A stretch of DNA of 64,000 nucleotides from Ralstonia sp. UBA689 (GTDB taxonomy: Bacteria > Pseudomonadota > Gammaproteobacteria > Burkholderiales > Burkholderiaceae). The stretch covers positions 1 to 64,000 of the forward strand of contig NZ_DBMV01000008.1 of the NCBI RefSeq assembly GCF_002298975.1. The letters are read 5' to 3'. The position numbers and the translations under genes are program-made. Position 1 is the stretch's first letter; every line of letters starts with the position of its first letter. The notes beneath the pieces were generated by a model, which was not told the origin of the DNA, ran no database searches, and saw only the letters and a list, made by a program, of their open reading frames with translations. Shown in pieces: positions 40,527 through 49,482 of the stretch.

Positions 40527-41300
40527 TCAGGGCTTCAAAAAACCGTACTTGGCCAGCACCGTCTGGCCAGCCGGTGATATTACAAAGGCCACGAAGTCGG
40601 CCGCCTGCTGCGGCTGCTTCGTGCCGGAGGTCACGGCAATCGGGTACGTGAGCGGCACATCCAGCGGCACGGGGCTGGCCACCTTCACCTTGTCCGCGGC
40701 GATGGCCGCATCGGTGGAGAACACCAGGCCGGCCTCGACCTCGCCGCGCGACACATAGTCCAGCGCCTGGCGCACGTTCTGCGCCAGTACCGCCTTGGCC
40801 GACACCGGCTCCCACAGCTTGGCGGCTTCCAGCGCACGCTTGGCGTAGCGCCCCACCGGCACCGAAGCCGGATTGCCGATCGACACGCGTTTCACCTCGG
40901 GCTTGGTCAGATCTGACAGCGCATGCACGGGCACCGTGCCCGTGGTCGGCACGATGAGCACGAGCTGGTTGGCGACAAAATCGCGGCGCGTTTCCGCCTT
41001 GATGACCTTCTCGGCCACGGCCCTGTCCATCGCTTGCTGATCGGCGGAAGCAAACACATCGGCCGGAGCACCCTTCACGATCTGCTGCATGAGCACGTCC
41101 GACGCGCCGAAATTCAGCACGACCTTGGTGTCCGGATGCTGCGCCTCGTACTGCTGCGCGATCGTCTTGAAAGCGTTGGTCAGGCTGGCCGCCGCCGAGA
41201 CAACCAGGTCGGCCGCATGGGCCGGCGCAGCCAGACCCAGCGATAGCGCCGCAACCAGACCGATGGCGCGCACGTGCGCCCGAAGCGAAAGACGTTGCAT
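40527..41300 (-). CDS. modA: Molybdate-binding periplasmic protein ModA
   Basis: 257 residues. A signal peptide (LRAHVRAIGLVAALSLGLAAPAHA) opens the protein, and the mature part begins ADLVVSAAASLTNAFKTIA, the ModA oxyanion-binding start, followed by NFGASDVLMQQIVKGAPADVFASAD and YPIAVTSGTKQPQQAADFVAFV. It should bind molybdate or tungstate for an ABC importer, but no modB or modC gene adjoins it. ATG 41300 gives the signal peptide; the frame extends 32 codons upstream through the promoter. A ModE-like palindrome lies 33-56 bp upstream. Confidence 0.88.
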   Translation of the reverse strand: MQRLSLRAHVRAIGLVAALSLGLAAPAHAADLVVSAAASLTNAFKTIAQQYEAQHPDTKVVLNFGASDVLMQQIVKGAPADVFASADQQAMDRAVAEKVIKAETRRDFVANQLVLIVPTTGTVPVHALSDLTKPEVKRVSIGNPASVPVGRYAKRALEAAKLWEPVSAKAVLAQNVRQALDYVSRGEVEAGLVFSTDAAIAADKVKVASPVPLDVPLTYPIAVTSGTKQPQQAADFVAFVISPAGQTVLAKYGFLKP

Positions 41301-41332
41301 AGGAAACCCGGATAAGTGGTGGGAAGATCGCC

Positions 41333-41356
41333 CGTAATATACGAGCCGATATAACG
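41333..41356 (-). promoter_or_regulatory. ModE-like palindrome upstream of modA
   Basis: CGTAATAT (41333-41340) and ATATAACG (41349-41356) are inverted repeats with a single mismatch around an 8-bp centre. The pattern CGnTATAT...ATATnnCG resembles ModE boxes of molybdate transport operons. A regulator bound here would repress modA when molybdate is plentiful. No modE gene is in the window. Confidence 0.6.
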
Positions 41357-41414
41357 CTGGGTCAACGTGTCGCCGCTCATGCTGGGTATCACACATCCGC
41401 CGTGCTTCGACCGT

Positions 41415-42281
41415 TCAGCGCGCGGCCTCGTCGATGCAATCCGCCAGGTGCCCGGCGATAGGCTGGCGGCTGTGGCGCGGGCGCTCGATGAGGCCGATCT
41501 CGCGATAGAAGGTGTCGTCGCCCAGGCCGATGGATCGCACACCGGGCGGCCACGCACCTTGCGCGGCGGTCTGCGGGGCGAGCGCCACACCCTGTCCGCG
41601 CGCCACGAGCTGCGTCATGCCCTGCAGCTCGTCCAGTTCGATCACGTCATGCACGGTGATGCGCTGCTCGCGCAGGAACTGCTCGACGCGGCGCCCGCCG
41701 AACGAGCGGCGGTCGTAGCGGATGAACGGCTGGAGCTCCAGCAAGAGGCGCCAGTCATGGCCGGGCATGTCGGCCGGCACAAGCAGCACGAAAGGCTCGG
41801 CCACCAACGTGCGCCATTCCAGATCGGCCGGCACGGCAAACGGCGGGCGGATCAGCACGGCCAAGTCGATCTCGCCGGCGTCCACCAGCCCGAGCAGGTC
41901 CAGTGACACGCCCGGCACGATGCGCGTGCGGCAATGCGGAAACTCCAGCCGAAACTGCACCAGCGCATCGATCAGGAACGACGCCTGTGCCGAAGCAATC
42001 GCGCCGATGCGCACGAGACCGCGCTGCTCGCTACCGCCCGCCTGTTCAGCCAGACGGTCGTACAGCGTGACGATATGCTCGGCCAGCGCCAGCGCGTCGC
42101 GCCCGGCCACGTTGAGCGTGGCCGAACGGCCGGTACGGTCGAACAACTGGAAGCCGAGCGACGCTTCCAGCCGCTGGATTTGTGCGCTCACGGCCGATTG
42201 CGTGAGGCCGATGTGCTCGCCCGCGCCCGCAAAGGTGCCGTGGCGGGCGACGGCGATGAAGGTCTTGAGTTCTCGGAGCAT
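41415..42281 (-). CDS. LysR-type transcriptional regulator
   Basis: 288 residues. The N-terminal winged helix is ELKTFIAVARHGTFAGAGEHIGLTQSAVSAQIQRLEASLGFQLFDR, the LysR signature; residues ~90-288 are the periplasmic-binding-like effector domain (VRIGAIASAQASFLIDALVQFRLEFP). It sits between the VOC gene and modA, all on the minus strand and separated by 52 and 114 bp, so it is not divergent from an obvious target. It may regulate the downstream modA or act elsewhere. Confidence 0.9.
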   Translation of the reverse strand: MLRELKTFIAVARHGTFAGAGEHIGLTQSAVSAQIQRLEASLGFQLFDRTGRSATLNVAGRDALALAEHIVTLYDRLAEQAGGSEQRGLVRIGAIASAQASFLIDALVQFRLEFPHCRTRIVPGVSLDLLGLVDAGEIDLAVLIRPPFAVPADLEWRTLVAEPFVLLVPADMPGHDWRLLLELQPFIRYDRRSFGGRRVEQFLREQRITVHDVIELDELQGMTQLVARGQGVALAPQTAAQGAWPPGVRSIGLGDDTFYREIGLIERPRHSRQPIAGHLADCIDEAAR

Positions 42282-42333
42282 GGGGCGCGCGGATCAGAGC
42301 GAATGCGCAAGGATACGCGTGCGCGACCCATTC

Positions 42334-42777
42334 TTACTTGGCAAACAACGACGCCATGTTGGCGAATGCCTTGATCTCCATCGCGTTACCCGACGGATCG
42401 AGGAAGAACATCGTGGCCTGCTCGCCCACCTCGCCCTTGAAGCGGATGTGCGGCTCGATGATGAAGTCGATGCCGGCGGCGCGCAGCTTGTCGGCGGCCG
42501 CTTCCCACTCGGGCATGGAGAGCACCACGCCGAAGTGACGCACAGGCACGTTGTCGCCGTCGACGGCGCTCGTCTTGCGGTGGCCGACCTCTTCCGGCGC
42601 GAGGTGCGCCACGATCTGGTGGCCATAGAAGTTGAAGTCCACCCATTCCGGCGCGCTGCGGCCTTCCGGACAGCCAAGGATGTCGCCGTAGAAGGCACGC
42701 GCCGCGGCAATGTCGTGCACGGGGAAGGCAAGATGGAACGGGGCAAGCACAGGCCGAACGTCGCTCATGTCGCTCAT
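42334..42777 (-). CDS. VOC-family (glyoxalase-like) protein
   Basis: 147 residues from ATG 42777 (MSDMSDVRPV); the longer frame starts with TTG. It is a vicinal-oxygen-chelate fold: LAPFHLAFPVHDIAAARAFYGDILGCPEGR at the N terminus supplies the first metal His, FNFYGHQIVAHL the next, VRHFGVVLSMPEWEAAADKLRAAGI the repeat start, and FFLDPSGNAMEIKAF the terminal Glu ligand. Metal ligands H...H...H/E are thus present, so an active dioxygenase- or lyase-type enzyme is possible. The substrate is not indicated. Confidence 0.85.
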   Translation of the reverse strand: MSDMSDVRPVLAPFHLAFPVHDIAAARAFYGDILGCPEGRSAPEWVDFNFYGHQIVAHLAPEEVGHRKTSAVDGDNVPVRHFGVVLSMPEWEAAADKLRAAGIDFIIEPHIRFKGEVGEQATMFFLDPSGNAMEIKAFANMASLFAK

Positions 42778-42955
42778 GAAGTGGGGCAATCGCTATCAAA
42801 AGATTGGATAAGGCGGCACCGGCACGCAGGTGGGGGGCACCCACGCACCAGGCCACGCGGATGAGTCTAAGCGCATCCATTCATCCATAAAAGCGATCTT
42901 TTTTTGCGCTGAGCACCATCAATTTCGATGAATTTCGCCCCGTCCAAAGGCGGGG

Positions 42956-44395
42956 TTACTCCGATGCAGCGGCAGAAGGTAGCGCCCCGCCGTCGGCCGG
43001 CACAGCCCGCACGTTCCGATACCGGAAGAAATACGCCGCGCTCAGCACGAGCAGGAAGAGCCCGCCAAAAACCATCGTCATACGGAATTCCTGCGTAAAC
43101 AGCGTGGTGATCATGACGGCCAGCATCAGGCCCGCGCCGAGCAGCGTGAGAAACGGAAACCCAGGCATGCGAAAGCGCAGCGCCGCCCCGCTGGCCTCCC
43201 AATGGCGCCGAAAGCGATAGTGGGTGACGAAGATCATCAACCACGTGAACATCGCGCCGAACATGGAGATGGCCATCATGAATGTGAAGGCGCCTTCGGG
43301 ATAAAGCACGGAAGCGGCCGTTGCCACTGCGATGCCACCCGTCGACACCAACAGCGCGCCCAGCGGCACACCGCGCGCGTTGACTTGGCCCAAACGGCGC
43401 GGCGCATGGCCCGCGCGCGCCAGGCTGAAGATCATCCGGCTGGTGATATAGAGCTGGCTGTTCATGGCCGACAACGCGGCAATCAGCACGACGAAATTGA
43501 TAAAGCCGGCGGCACCCGGCAAGTGAGCGGCGATCAGCACTTTTACGAAGGGGCTTTCGTCCCGGCCCGCAACTGTCCAAGGCACGATGGCCAACATCAA
43601 CGCGAGCGTCACAAGGTAGAACAGCACAAGCCGGACGACCGTCGAGCGGAAGGCTTGCGTGACTGCCCGCTCCGGGTCCTGCGCCTCGCCCGCCGCGACC
43701 GCGATCATCTCGATGCTGAGATAGCTGAAGATCGAGATGATCACGGCCACCCACATGCCCCATAGGCCATGAGGCAGGAAGCCGCCGTGGTCCACATAGT
43801 GATGGAAGCCCGCAGCCCCGCCGGAGCCGGTCACGAGCGTGGGATTGACGAACACGACGTAGGCTCCCAGCACGATAAACGCCACGATGGCGAAGATCTT
43901 GATGGCCGAGAACCAGTACTCCACGGTGCCGAACAGGTTGACGCTCAATGCATTGACGAGCACCAGCAGCGCCGAAAAGCCCACGATCCACATCCAGCCC
44001 GGCACATCGGGAAACCAATACTTCATGTAGAGCGCGATCGCGGTCACTTCGGTGCCAACCGCCAGCACGATGCACATCCAGTAGGCGTAGCGCACGAGAA
44101 AGCCCGCCCAGGGACTTACGTAATGCTCGGCATATGCGCCGAACGAGCCCGAGGTCGGGTGCGCCACGGTCATCTCCGCGAGGCAGCCCATCAGCAGCAG
44201 CGAGATCAGCGCGCCGATCGCATAGCTGATCAGAACACTTGGGCCCGCGAAACCGATGGCGAATCCGCTGCCGAGAAACAGGCCTGTACCAATCGCGCCG
44301 CCAATCGCGATCATGGCCATCTGGCGCGCGCTCAGGGTGCGTCGAAGCCCCTGTTCGCGCGCGGCAATCTGTTGGAATTGCGTTGCTGGACGCAT
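42956..44395 (-). CDS. Amino-acid permease (APC superfamily, AAT family)
   Basis: 479 residues, twelve membrane helices. The first helix has MIAIGGAIGTGLFLGSG, the amino-acid binding signature of AroP/GabP/AnsP-like permeases, followed by LISYAIGALISLLLMGCLAEM and the periplasmic SGSFGAYAEHYVSPWAGF. AAGGAGACAACC precedes the ATG. It is the last gene of the minus-strand set aminotransferase-RidA-porin-permease, so it probably imports the amino acid that the aminotransferase uses. Confidence 0.92.
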   Translation of the reverse strand: MRPATQFQQIAAREQGLRRTLSARQMAMIAIGGAIGTGLFLGSGFAIGFAGPSVLISYAIGALISLLLMGCLAEMTVAHPTSGSFGAYAEHYVSPWAGFLVRYAYWMCIVLAVGTEVTAIALYMKYWFPDVPGWMWIVGFSALLVLVNALSVNLFGTVEYWFSAIKIFAIVAFIVLGAYVVFVNPTLVTGSGGAAGFHHYVDHGGFLPHGLWGMWVAVIISIFSYLSIEMIAVAAGEAQDPERAVTQAFRSTVVRLVLFYLVTLALMLAIVPWTVAGRDESPFVKVLIAAHLPGAAGFINFVVLIAALSAMNSQLYITSRMIFSLARAGHAPRRLGQVNARGVPLGALLVSTGGIAVATAASVLYPEGAFTFMMAISMFGAMFTWLMIFVTHYRFRRHWEASGAALRFRMPGFPFLTLLGAGLMLAVMITTLFTQEFRMTMVFGGLFLLVLSAAYFFRYRNVRAVPADGGALPSAAASE

Positions 44396-44491
44396 GGTTG
44401 TCTCCTTGTTTTAATCGTTCGTCTCTGTTGCACGGCCCGGCCGCCGGGACGCGGTCTGTCACGGCCTATGGCGCCCGACGGCCGGGTATCT

Positions 44492-45562
44492 TCAGAACAC
44501 GTGGCGCAGGCCGATGGCCAGGCCGGTCTGATTGCTGCTGCCGGGCAATTCGGTAACCGCACCACCGGAGACCTTGTTGTAGTCAACGGTGCCGTAGAGC
44601 TGCGTGCGCTTGGACAGCGCGTACTCGGCCTCCAGCACGCCGGTGTAGCGCTTGCCGCCGTTACCGGCCACGCCATTCACGTTGTGGATCGTGTCGTAGT
44701 AGACCGCGCCGGTCAGGCTCACGGCTTGGGTCAACTGATAGACCGCGCCAGTGTAGAAGATGGCGTCCTTGCGAGGATTGGCTACGAACGAGCCATAGGC
44801 CACCGTGCGACCCGGATCGTTCAGGAAGACCTGATCGACAATGCCGGTCGCATCGCTGCCGCCCAGATACCCGAGAAACAATGTCGCCTGCCCCAGCGTG
44901 TAGCGGCCGGCAGCTCCCCACATGCGCTGCCGGTTGCTCTGGGCGTTACGCGTTTCCTGATACACCGCGCCGACCATCAGCGCGCCCTGCGTGTAAGCCG
45001 CTCGCACCCCCCAGTAGGCGTTCTGGGCGATGCTGCCCGGCTGTTCCCCAAAGCCGTAGCTGCCGCCAACCGACAGGCCCGAGAACGACTTGTCATAGCT
45101 GACCACGTTGCTTGCGCGGCCCTGGGTCAGGAAATAGGGCCACATGTTGGCTGCGTAGTTGCCGACCGTGAGCGGATCGAGGTCGCCAAACAGGTTGAAA
45201 CCCTCGGTGGCCTGACGGCCGAGCTTAATGGTGCCGAAATCGCCCGAGAGACCGGCATAGGCATAGCGGCCGAATAGCGTGCCGCCGTTGAGCTTGCCCG
45301 ACTGCGGGTCGAAGCCGCTTTCCAGCCGGAAGATCGCCTTGAGATTGCCGCCCAGGTCTTCCGAGCCCTTCAGGCCCCATCGGCTGTTGGTGATGGCGCC
45401 GTTGGTCAACTGCAGCAGGCTATTGTCTGCAGCGCTCGCATGCGTCGTGTACCGGATGCTCTGGTCGACGATGCCGTACAGGGTCGTCGTCTGCGCAGAG
45501 GCCGCGCCGCACAGACCAAGGCCGATTGCGCACGGCAGCACGTGTTTCCATGACGGGTTCAT
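44492..45562 (-). CDS. Outer-membrane porin (Gram-negative porin, OmpC-like)
   Basis: 356 residues. The signal peptide MNPSWKHVLPCAIGLGLCGAASA is followed by QTTTLYGIVDQSIRY, the standard first strand of Burkholderiaceae trimeric porins. Internal family blocks are SRWGLKGSEDLGGNLKAIFRLESGFD and GTIKLGRQATEGFNLFGDLDP, and the last strand ends GLAIGLRHVF with the terminal Phe needed for outer-membrane insertion. GGAGGAGACTTT precedes the start, a very strong ribosome site. Its place between RidA and the permease suggests an outer-membrane route for the same nutrient. Confidence 0.94.
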   Translation of the reverse strand: MNPSWKHVLPCAIGLGLCGAASAQTTTLYGIVDQSIRYTTHASAADNSLLQLTNGAITNSRWGLKGSEDLGGNLKAIFRLESGFDPQSGKLNGGTLFGRYAYAGLSGDFGTIKLGRQATEGFNLFGDLDPLTVGNYAANMWPYFLTQGRASNVVSYDKSFSGLSVGGSYGFGEQPGSIAQNAYWGVRAAYTQGALMVGAVYQETRNAQSNRQRMWGAAGRYTLGQATLFLGYLGGSDATGIVDQVFLNDPGRTVAYGSFVANPRKDAIFYTGAVYQLTQAVSLTGAVYYDTIHNVNGVAGNGGKRYTGVLEAEYALSKRTQLYGTVDYNKVSGGAVTELPGSSNQTGLAIGLRHVF

Positions 45563-45653
45563 AAAGTCTCCTCCTGGTGGTATTCCCTTTTTTGATCAGG
45601 GATGGTTTTTGCACGCAGTGCCCTGTGGACCCTGCGCGATTGGGATCTGGTCG

Positions 45654-46046
45654 TCAGCCGGTTGAAGCAGGCTGTCGGAGCGCAACGTAGGCCACGAGTT
45701 CGATGCGCATGGCCGGATGTGCGAAGCCTTTCACCGCCACACACGCACGATTGGGATACGGCGGTTTGAAGACCTTGCGGTATTCGGTATCGATGGCGGG
45801 CATGTCACTCGCGTCACTCATGTAGATCAGCACCTGGGTGACGTCGTCCAGGCGTGCCCCCGCAGCCGCCACCGCCGAGGCGAGGTTCTCGAGGGTCAGC
45901 CGCGCCTGCGCCGCAATGTCTTCACCGGCAATGGCGCCGGTCGAGTCGACCGGTCCGTGCGCGGTGAACATCATCCCGTTGGCGTGGGTCGCCCATGAAA
46001 ACGGCTGGCCTGGCTCGGGCAAGCCCGTCGAAATGGTTTCCGGCAT
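45654..46046 (-). CDS. RidA-family enamine/imine deaminase
   Basis: 130 residues. RidA fold: GQPFSWATHANGMMFTAHGPVD with the first conserved strand, QARLTLENLASAVAAAGARLDDVTQVLIYMSD, and NRACVAVKGFAHPAMRIELVAYVAL carrying the conserved Arg/Glu. Such proteins hydrolyse reactive enamines or imines released by PLP enzymes. GAAGGACAACAC precedes the start. It lies 63 bp behind the aminotransferase gene, which suits clean-up of its by-products or a 2-iminoacid step. Confidence 0.9.
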   Translation of the reverse strand: MPETISTGLPEPGQPFSWATHANGMMFTAHGPVDSTGAIAGEDIAAQARLTLENLASAVAAAGARLDDVTQVLIYMSDASDMPAIDTEYRKVFKPPYPNRACVAVKGFAHPAMRIELVAYVALRQPASTG

Positions 46047-46109
46047 GTGTTGTCCTTCGGGCGGATAAGCCTGCGCCTCGTCGTTGGTGGGTGGCAGCGG
46101 GTCGGGCCG

Positions 46110-47318
46110 TTATGCGGCCGTCGCAGGTGCGAGCACATCGCACATGGCATCCGCGACGTAATCGAGGTTGGCGTCGTTCAGGCCCGCCATGCAGGCACGC
46201 CCGGAGCGCAGCAGGTACACGCCGCGTTCGGTGCGCAGCCGGTCGACCGCCGCAGGTGACAGGCCCGTAAAACTGAACATGCCCCGCTGCGTCGTCAGGT
46301 ACTCGAACGACGTCCCGGGCAAGGCGTCTTCGAGCCGTTGCCGGAGCGCGCCGCGCATGCGCCGGATCCGGTCGCGCATGGCTGCGATTTCCTGCTCCCA
46401 CTCCTGCATGAGCGCCGGGTCGTTCAGGACCGTGGCAACCAGGCGTGCGCCGTGCAGCGGCGGGCTTGAATAATTCTTGCGCACGGCCGCCTGCATCTGG
46501 CTCAAGACAGCATCCGCCTCGGCCTTGCTGGCGCAGACGATCGACAGCCCGCCGCACCGCTCGCCATAGAGCGAGAAATTCTTCGAGAAGGAATTGCTGA
46601 CGATGACGGGCAAGCCGGCTTCGACCATGGCGCGGATCGGCCAGGCGTCGTCGTCAAGACCATCACCGAAGCCCTGATAAGCCATGTCCAGGAATGGAAT
46701 CAGCCCACGCTGCGTCGCCAGCTCGATGAGTTGCTGCCATTGCGGATGAGAAAGGTCCATGCCGGTCGGGTTGTGGCAGCTTGGCTGCAGCAGCACGACG
46801 CTGCGCGCCGGCAAGGTTTGCAGCGTCGCCAGCATGGCGTCGAAGCGGATGCGATTGAGCTGGGCGTCGTAGTACGGGTAAGTGTGGACATCCAGGCCGG
46901 CAGCCGCGAACAGCGTGCGGTGGTTATCCCAGGTGGGATCGCTCAGCCAGATACCGCTGTCCGGAAAGTACCGCTTGAGGAATTCGGCGCCGATGCGCAA
47001 TGCCCCCGAGCCGCCGACGCTCTGCAGCGTTGCAATGCGCCCATCGCGCAGCGCCATGCAGTCTGGCCCGAACACCAGTTGCTGCAACGCAAGGCGATAG
47101 GACGCGAGCCCCTCCATTGGCAGATAGCCGTGCGGAGTAGGTTGCTGCGCAAGCTTGGCCGCCACCTTCCGAACGCTGGACAGAATAGGCAAGGCGCCTG
47201 TTTCGTCGTGGTAAAGGCCGATGCTCAAGTTCACTTTCCTGGGCGCGGAATCGGCTTGGAATGCCTGGAACAAGGAGAGGATCGGGTCACCCGGATAGGC
47301 TGGAATGTGTTTGAACAT
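46110..47318 (-). CDS. Aromatic/branched amino-acid aminotransferase (TyrB/AspC-type, class I)
   Basis: 402 residues of the aspartate/aromatic aminotransferase Ia subgroup. The start at 47318 (MFKHIPAYPGDPILSLFQAF) matches the TyrB/AspC N terminus; a longer frame crosses the divergent promoter. NLSIGLYHDETG, LQSVGGSGALRIGAEFL, WLSDPTWDNH, the phosphate-binding LQPSCHNPTGMDL and the PLP-lysine block SNSFSKNFSLYGERCGG are all present. It exchanges amino groups between an aromatic or dicarboxylic amino acid and 2-oxoglutarate. First gene of the operon controlled by the divergent Lrp-type regulator. Confidence 0.93.
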   Translation of the reverse strand: MFKHIPAYPGDPILSLFQAFQADSAPRKVNLSIGLYHDETGALPILSSVRKVAAKLAQQPTPHGYLPMEGLASYRLALQQLVFGPDCMALRDGRIATLQSVGGSGALRIGAEFLKRYFPDSGIWLSDPTWDNHRTLFAAAGLDVHTYPYYDAQLNRIRFDAMLATLQTLPARSVVLLQPSCHNPTGMDLSHPQWQQLIELATQRGLIPFLDMAYQGFGDGLDDDAWPIRAMVEAGLPVIVSNSFSKNFSLYGERCGGLSIVCASKAEADAVLSQMQAAVRKNYSSPPLHGARLVATVLNDPALMQEWEQEIAAMRDRIRRMRGALRQRLEDALPGTSFEYLTTQRGMFSFTGLSPAAVDRLRTERGVYLLRSGRACMAGLNDANLDYVADAMCDVLAPATAA

Positions 47319-47414
47319 GACGCGCAAATAGGTCGGACGGGAGGGGGCCGATGCCCGGCGCCAAGCCGGGATGGGGACTGCGCGGCAGTTTATCGACGGA
47401 GTTATGAAATGTGC

Positions 47415-47428
47415 GTCGAAATTTCGAC
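47415..47428. promoter_or_regulatory. 14-bp palindrome in the divergent Lrp/aminotransferase promoter
   Basis: GTCGAAATTTCGAC is a perfect palindrome, 64 bp from the regulator start and 97 bp from the aminotransferase start. Lrp/AsnC proteins bind short AT-centred palindromes of this kind next to their own genes, so it is a likely operator. Confidence 0.65.
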
Positions 47429-47491
47429 CGATATGCGCCACATAAGGTAGATTCTTTCAATCATCACACCAACATCGAATATTTCTTCGCC

Positions 47492-47968
47492 ATGAAGCTC
47501 GACCGCACGGACATGCGCATCCTCCATCACTTGGAAAACGACGGGCGCATCAGCAATCAAGATCTAGCCAACGCGGTATCGCTTTCGCCGTCGGCATGTT
47601 TCAGGCGCGTGAAGTTGCTGGAGGAAGAAGGGGTCATCGACCGCTACCGCTGTGTCGTCGACCCGAGGCGGCTAGGCGTCAAGTTCGAAGCCATGGTTCA
47701 GGTGTCGATGCGCCCGGACGAGGCGAATTGGCACGAGACATTCGTACAGGCCATTCAGGCTTGGCCGGAGGTGGTCTCAGCGCACATCATCACGGGCTCG
47801 GCCAACTATGTGCTGATGGTCCGGGCCCGGGATCTGGACCATTTCTCCGATTTCGTCGTCAACCGTCTGCACCGGGCGACCGGGGTGATGTCGATCAATT
47901 CGGGGGTGGTGCTCGGTACGCTCAAGCGCGACGGCTCGATCCTCGATCTGGTCGAGTTGGCGTCGTAG
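47492..47968 (+). CDS. Lrp/AsnC-family regulator
   Basis: 158 residues. The N-terminal helix-turn-helix is MKLDRTDMRILHHLENDGRISNQDLANAVSLSPSACFRRVKLLEEEGVI, and residues ~65-150 form the RAM ligand domain (AWPEVVSAHIITGSANYVLMVRARDLDHFSDFV). Divergent from the aminotransferase-RidA-porin-permease operon, it probably senses the transported amino acid and controls that operon. The ATG at 47492 fits the family N terminus exactly; no strong ribosome site is visible. Confidence 0.93.
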   Translation: MKLDRTDMRILHHLENDGRISNQDLANAVSLSPSACFRRVKLLEEEGVIDRYRCVVDPRRLGVKFEAMVQVSMRPDEANWHETFVQAIQAWPEVVSAHIITGSANYVLMVRARDLDHFSDFVVNRLHRATGVMSINSGVVLGTLKRDGSILDLVELAS

Positions 47969-47988
47969 CCGGTGCAATTTCGCCAGAC

Positions 47989-48010
47989 AAAAAAAAAGCC
48001 GCACAGCGGC
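47989..48010 (-). terminator. Rho-independent terminator of the acetyltransferase gene
   Basis: On the minus strand GCCGC-TGT-GCGGC is followed by nine T (complement of A 47989-47997). It sits 59 bp past the stop of the minus-strand acetyltransferase gene and also marks the end of the convergent Lrp gene. Confidence 0.85.
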
Positions 48011-48068
48011 GGCGAAAGAGACACACGGTAAGCGCGCCTGCATGGGTGCAGGCGCGCGCAAAGGGTTA

Positions 48069-48647
48069 TCAGGCGAAGGCGAACGGCGTGACGGCCATTT
48101 CAGCCTGGGCCATCGGCAGGCGCACGGTGCACACGGTGGCGTCGCCCGGCACGGTGGCGACACGAAAGCCCGCGTCGCGCGCCAAGCCGATCATGCGGCG
48201 GTTGGTAGAGAGCACTTCGCCAAAGACTTCGCGCGCGCCGGACGCACGCGCAGCGCGCACCAGCGTGGCAAACAGGCGCCGGCCGACGCCCTTGCCCTGC
48301 CACGCGTCGGCCACGAGCATGGCGAACTCCGCCACGCCGTCTTCGATGACGAAGCGGCCGTCGGCGATCAGGACTTCGCCCGAGCCATCAGCGCAGGCCA
48401 CGCTCACAATCAACGCCATGTGGTTCACGTAGTCGATTTGCGTGTAGGCGGCGAGCATCTCATCGGAGAGCCGCCCGCCGCCCACCAGGAAGCGCGCATA
48501 GCGCGACTCCGACGACAACCCCTCGACCAGGGCAGCCTCCAGCGGGGCGTCTTGCGGCAGAATCGGACGCACGGTGGCAACGGAGCCGTCGTGCATGGTC
48601 CAGCGGTCGATCCATTCGGCGGGGTAATGGTGGATGGTGTACAGCAT
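48069..48647 (-). CDS. GNAT-family N-acetyltransferase
   Basis: 192 residues from ATG 48647, which has GAGGAG nine bases upstream; the longer frame is rejected. GNAT motifs: DGSVATVRPILPQDAPLEAALVEGLSSESRYARF, then FAMLVADAWQGKGVGRRLFATLV, the acetyl-CoA pyrophosphate loop Q-x-x-G-x-G, and GEVLSTNRRMIGLARDAGF. This arrangement is common in single-domain GNAT proteins resembling the C-terminal part of protein lysine acetyltransferases (Pat). Substrate unknown. Divergent from an HxlR regulator. Confidence 0.87.
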   Translation of the reverse strand: MLYTIHHYPAEWIDRWTMHDGSVATVRPILPQDAPLEAALVEGLSSESRYARFLVGGGRLSDEMLAAYTQIDYVNHMALIVSVACADGSGEVLIADGRFVIEDGVAEFAMLVADAWQGKGVGRRLFATLVRAARASGAREVFGEVLSTNRRMIGLARDAGFRVATVPGDATVCTVRLPMAQAEMAVTPFAFA

Positions 48648-48780
48648 GGGGATCTCCTCACGCGATGGATCGTTATTGTTGACCGCCAGCACGGGATCGC
48701 CGCCTGACTTCTTAATTTGAACCCAGCTTAGCAGAAACCCTGGCTTTTGCAAATAAAGTTAGTGATCTATCCTGTTTCAC

Positions 48781-49323
48781 ATGAAGACACCCAAACCTCT
48801 CCCCATTCCGCCGGCTTCCGAACTGGTCACGTCAATGGACGAGCCCTGCTCAATTGCGGCAGCGGTGTCGATCGTCGGTGAGAAATGGACGCTGCTCGTG
48901 CTGCGCGAGGCGTTTTCGGGTGTGACGCGGTTTGATGAGTTTTTGCGCCGCACGGGGTGCTCGACGGCGATCCTGTCGTCGCGGCTGAAGGTGCTGGTGG
49001 CGTACGGCATCCTGCGCCGCGTGCCCTATCAGGAGCCGGGTGACCGTGTTCGCGATGCGTATCGGCTGACGCGCGCGGGCGTCGACCTGCTGCCCGCCAT
49101 CGTGGCCCTGATGCAATGGGGCGACCGCTACCTCACGCCCGACGGCGAAGGCCCGATCCTATTGCGTGATCGCGAAACCGGGACGCCGATTCACGTGGCG
49201 CTGGTGAATGCGTTAGGCGAACCGGTGGCGCCCAAGAACTCGATGCGCGAGCCGAACCCGCGTTATGGCCATGGCAAGGATCAGCCGACGGATAACGGCG
49301 ATACGCTCGCCGTCAACGGGTAA
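48781..49323 (+). CDS. HxlR-family transcriptional regulator
   Basis: 180 residues. The HxlR winged helix is CSIAAAVSIVGEKWTLLVLREAFSGVTRFDEFLRRTGCSTAILSSRLKVLVAYGILRRVPY, with the N-terminal Cys conserved in the family. The C-terminal ~60 residues are an extension with ILLRDRETGTPIHVALV, seen in several proteobacterial HxlR proteins. It is divergent from the acetyltransferase gene (133 bp), but no target is certain. Confidence 0.92.
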   Translation: MKTPKPLPIPPASELVTSMDEPCSIAAAVSIVGEKWTLLVLREAFSGVTRFDEFLRRTGCSTAILSSRLKVLVAYGILRRVPYQEPGDRVRDAYRLTRAGVDLLPAIVALMQWGDRYLTPDGEGPILLRDRETGTPIHVALVNALGEPVAPKNSMREPNPRYGHGKDQPTDNGDTLAVNG

Positions 49324-49482
49324 CACACAACTTTACACGTTAGCCAAAACCCCCTATCGTCGCGGATGAATGGGCGAACGCCGGCTTTCGGCCGTCCATT
49401 TCAAGTCTTCTTGCGCTTGGCCGCTCCCTCCTGACGGCCACCCTTTCCGACCTCGCCGCATACGCCCGGACCCACGACCGCC

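Noticed and set aside
42867..44462. 531-codon frame in another phase of the permease gene
   Set aside because: Same strand, wrong phase; the permease frame has all the membrane helices and the ribosome site.
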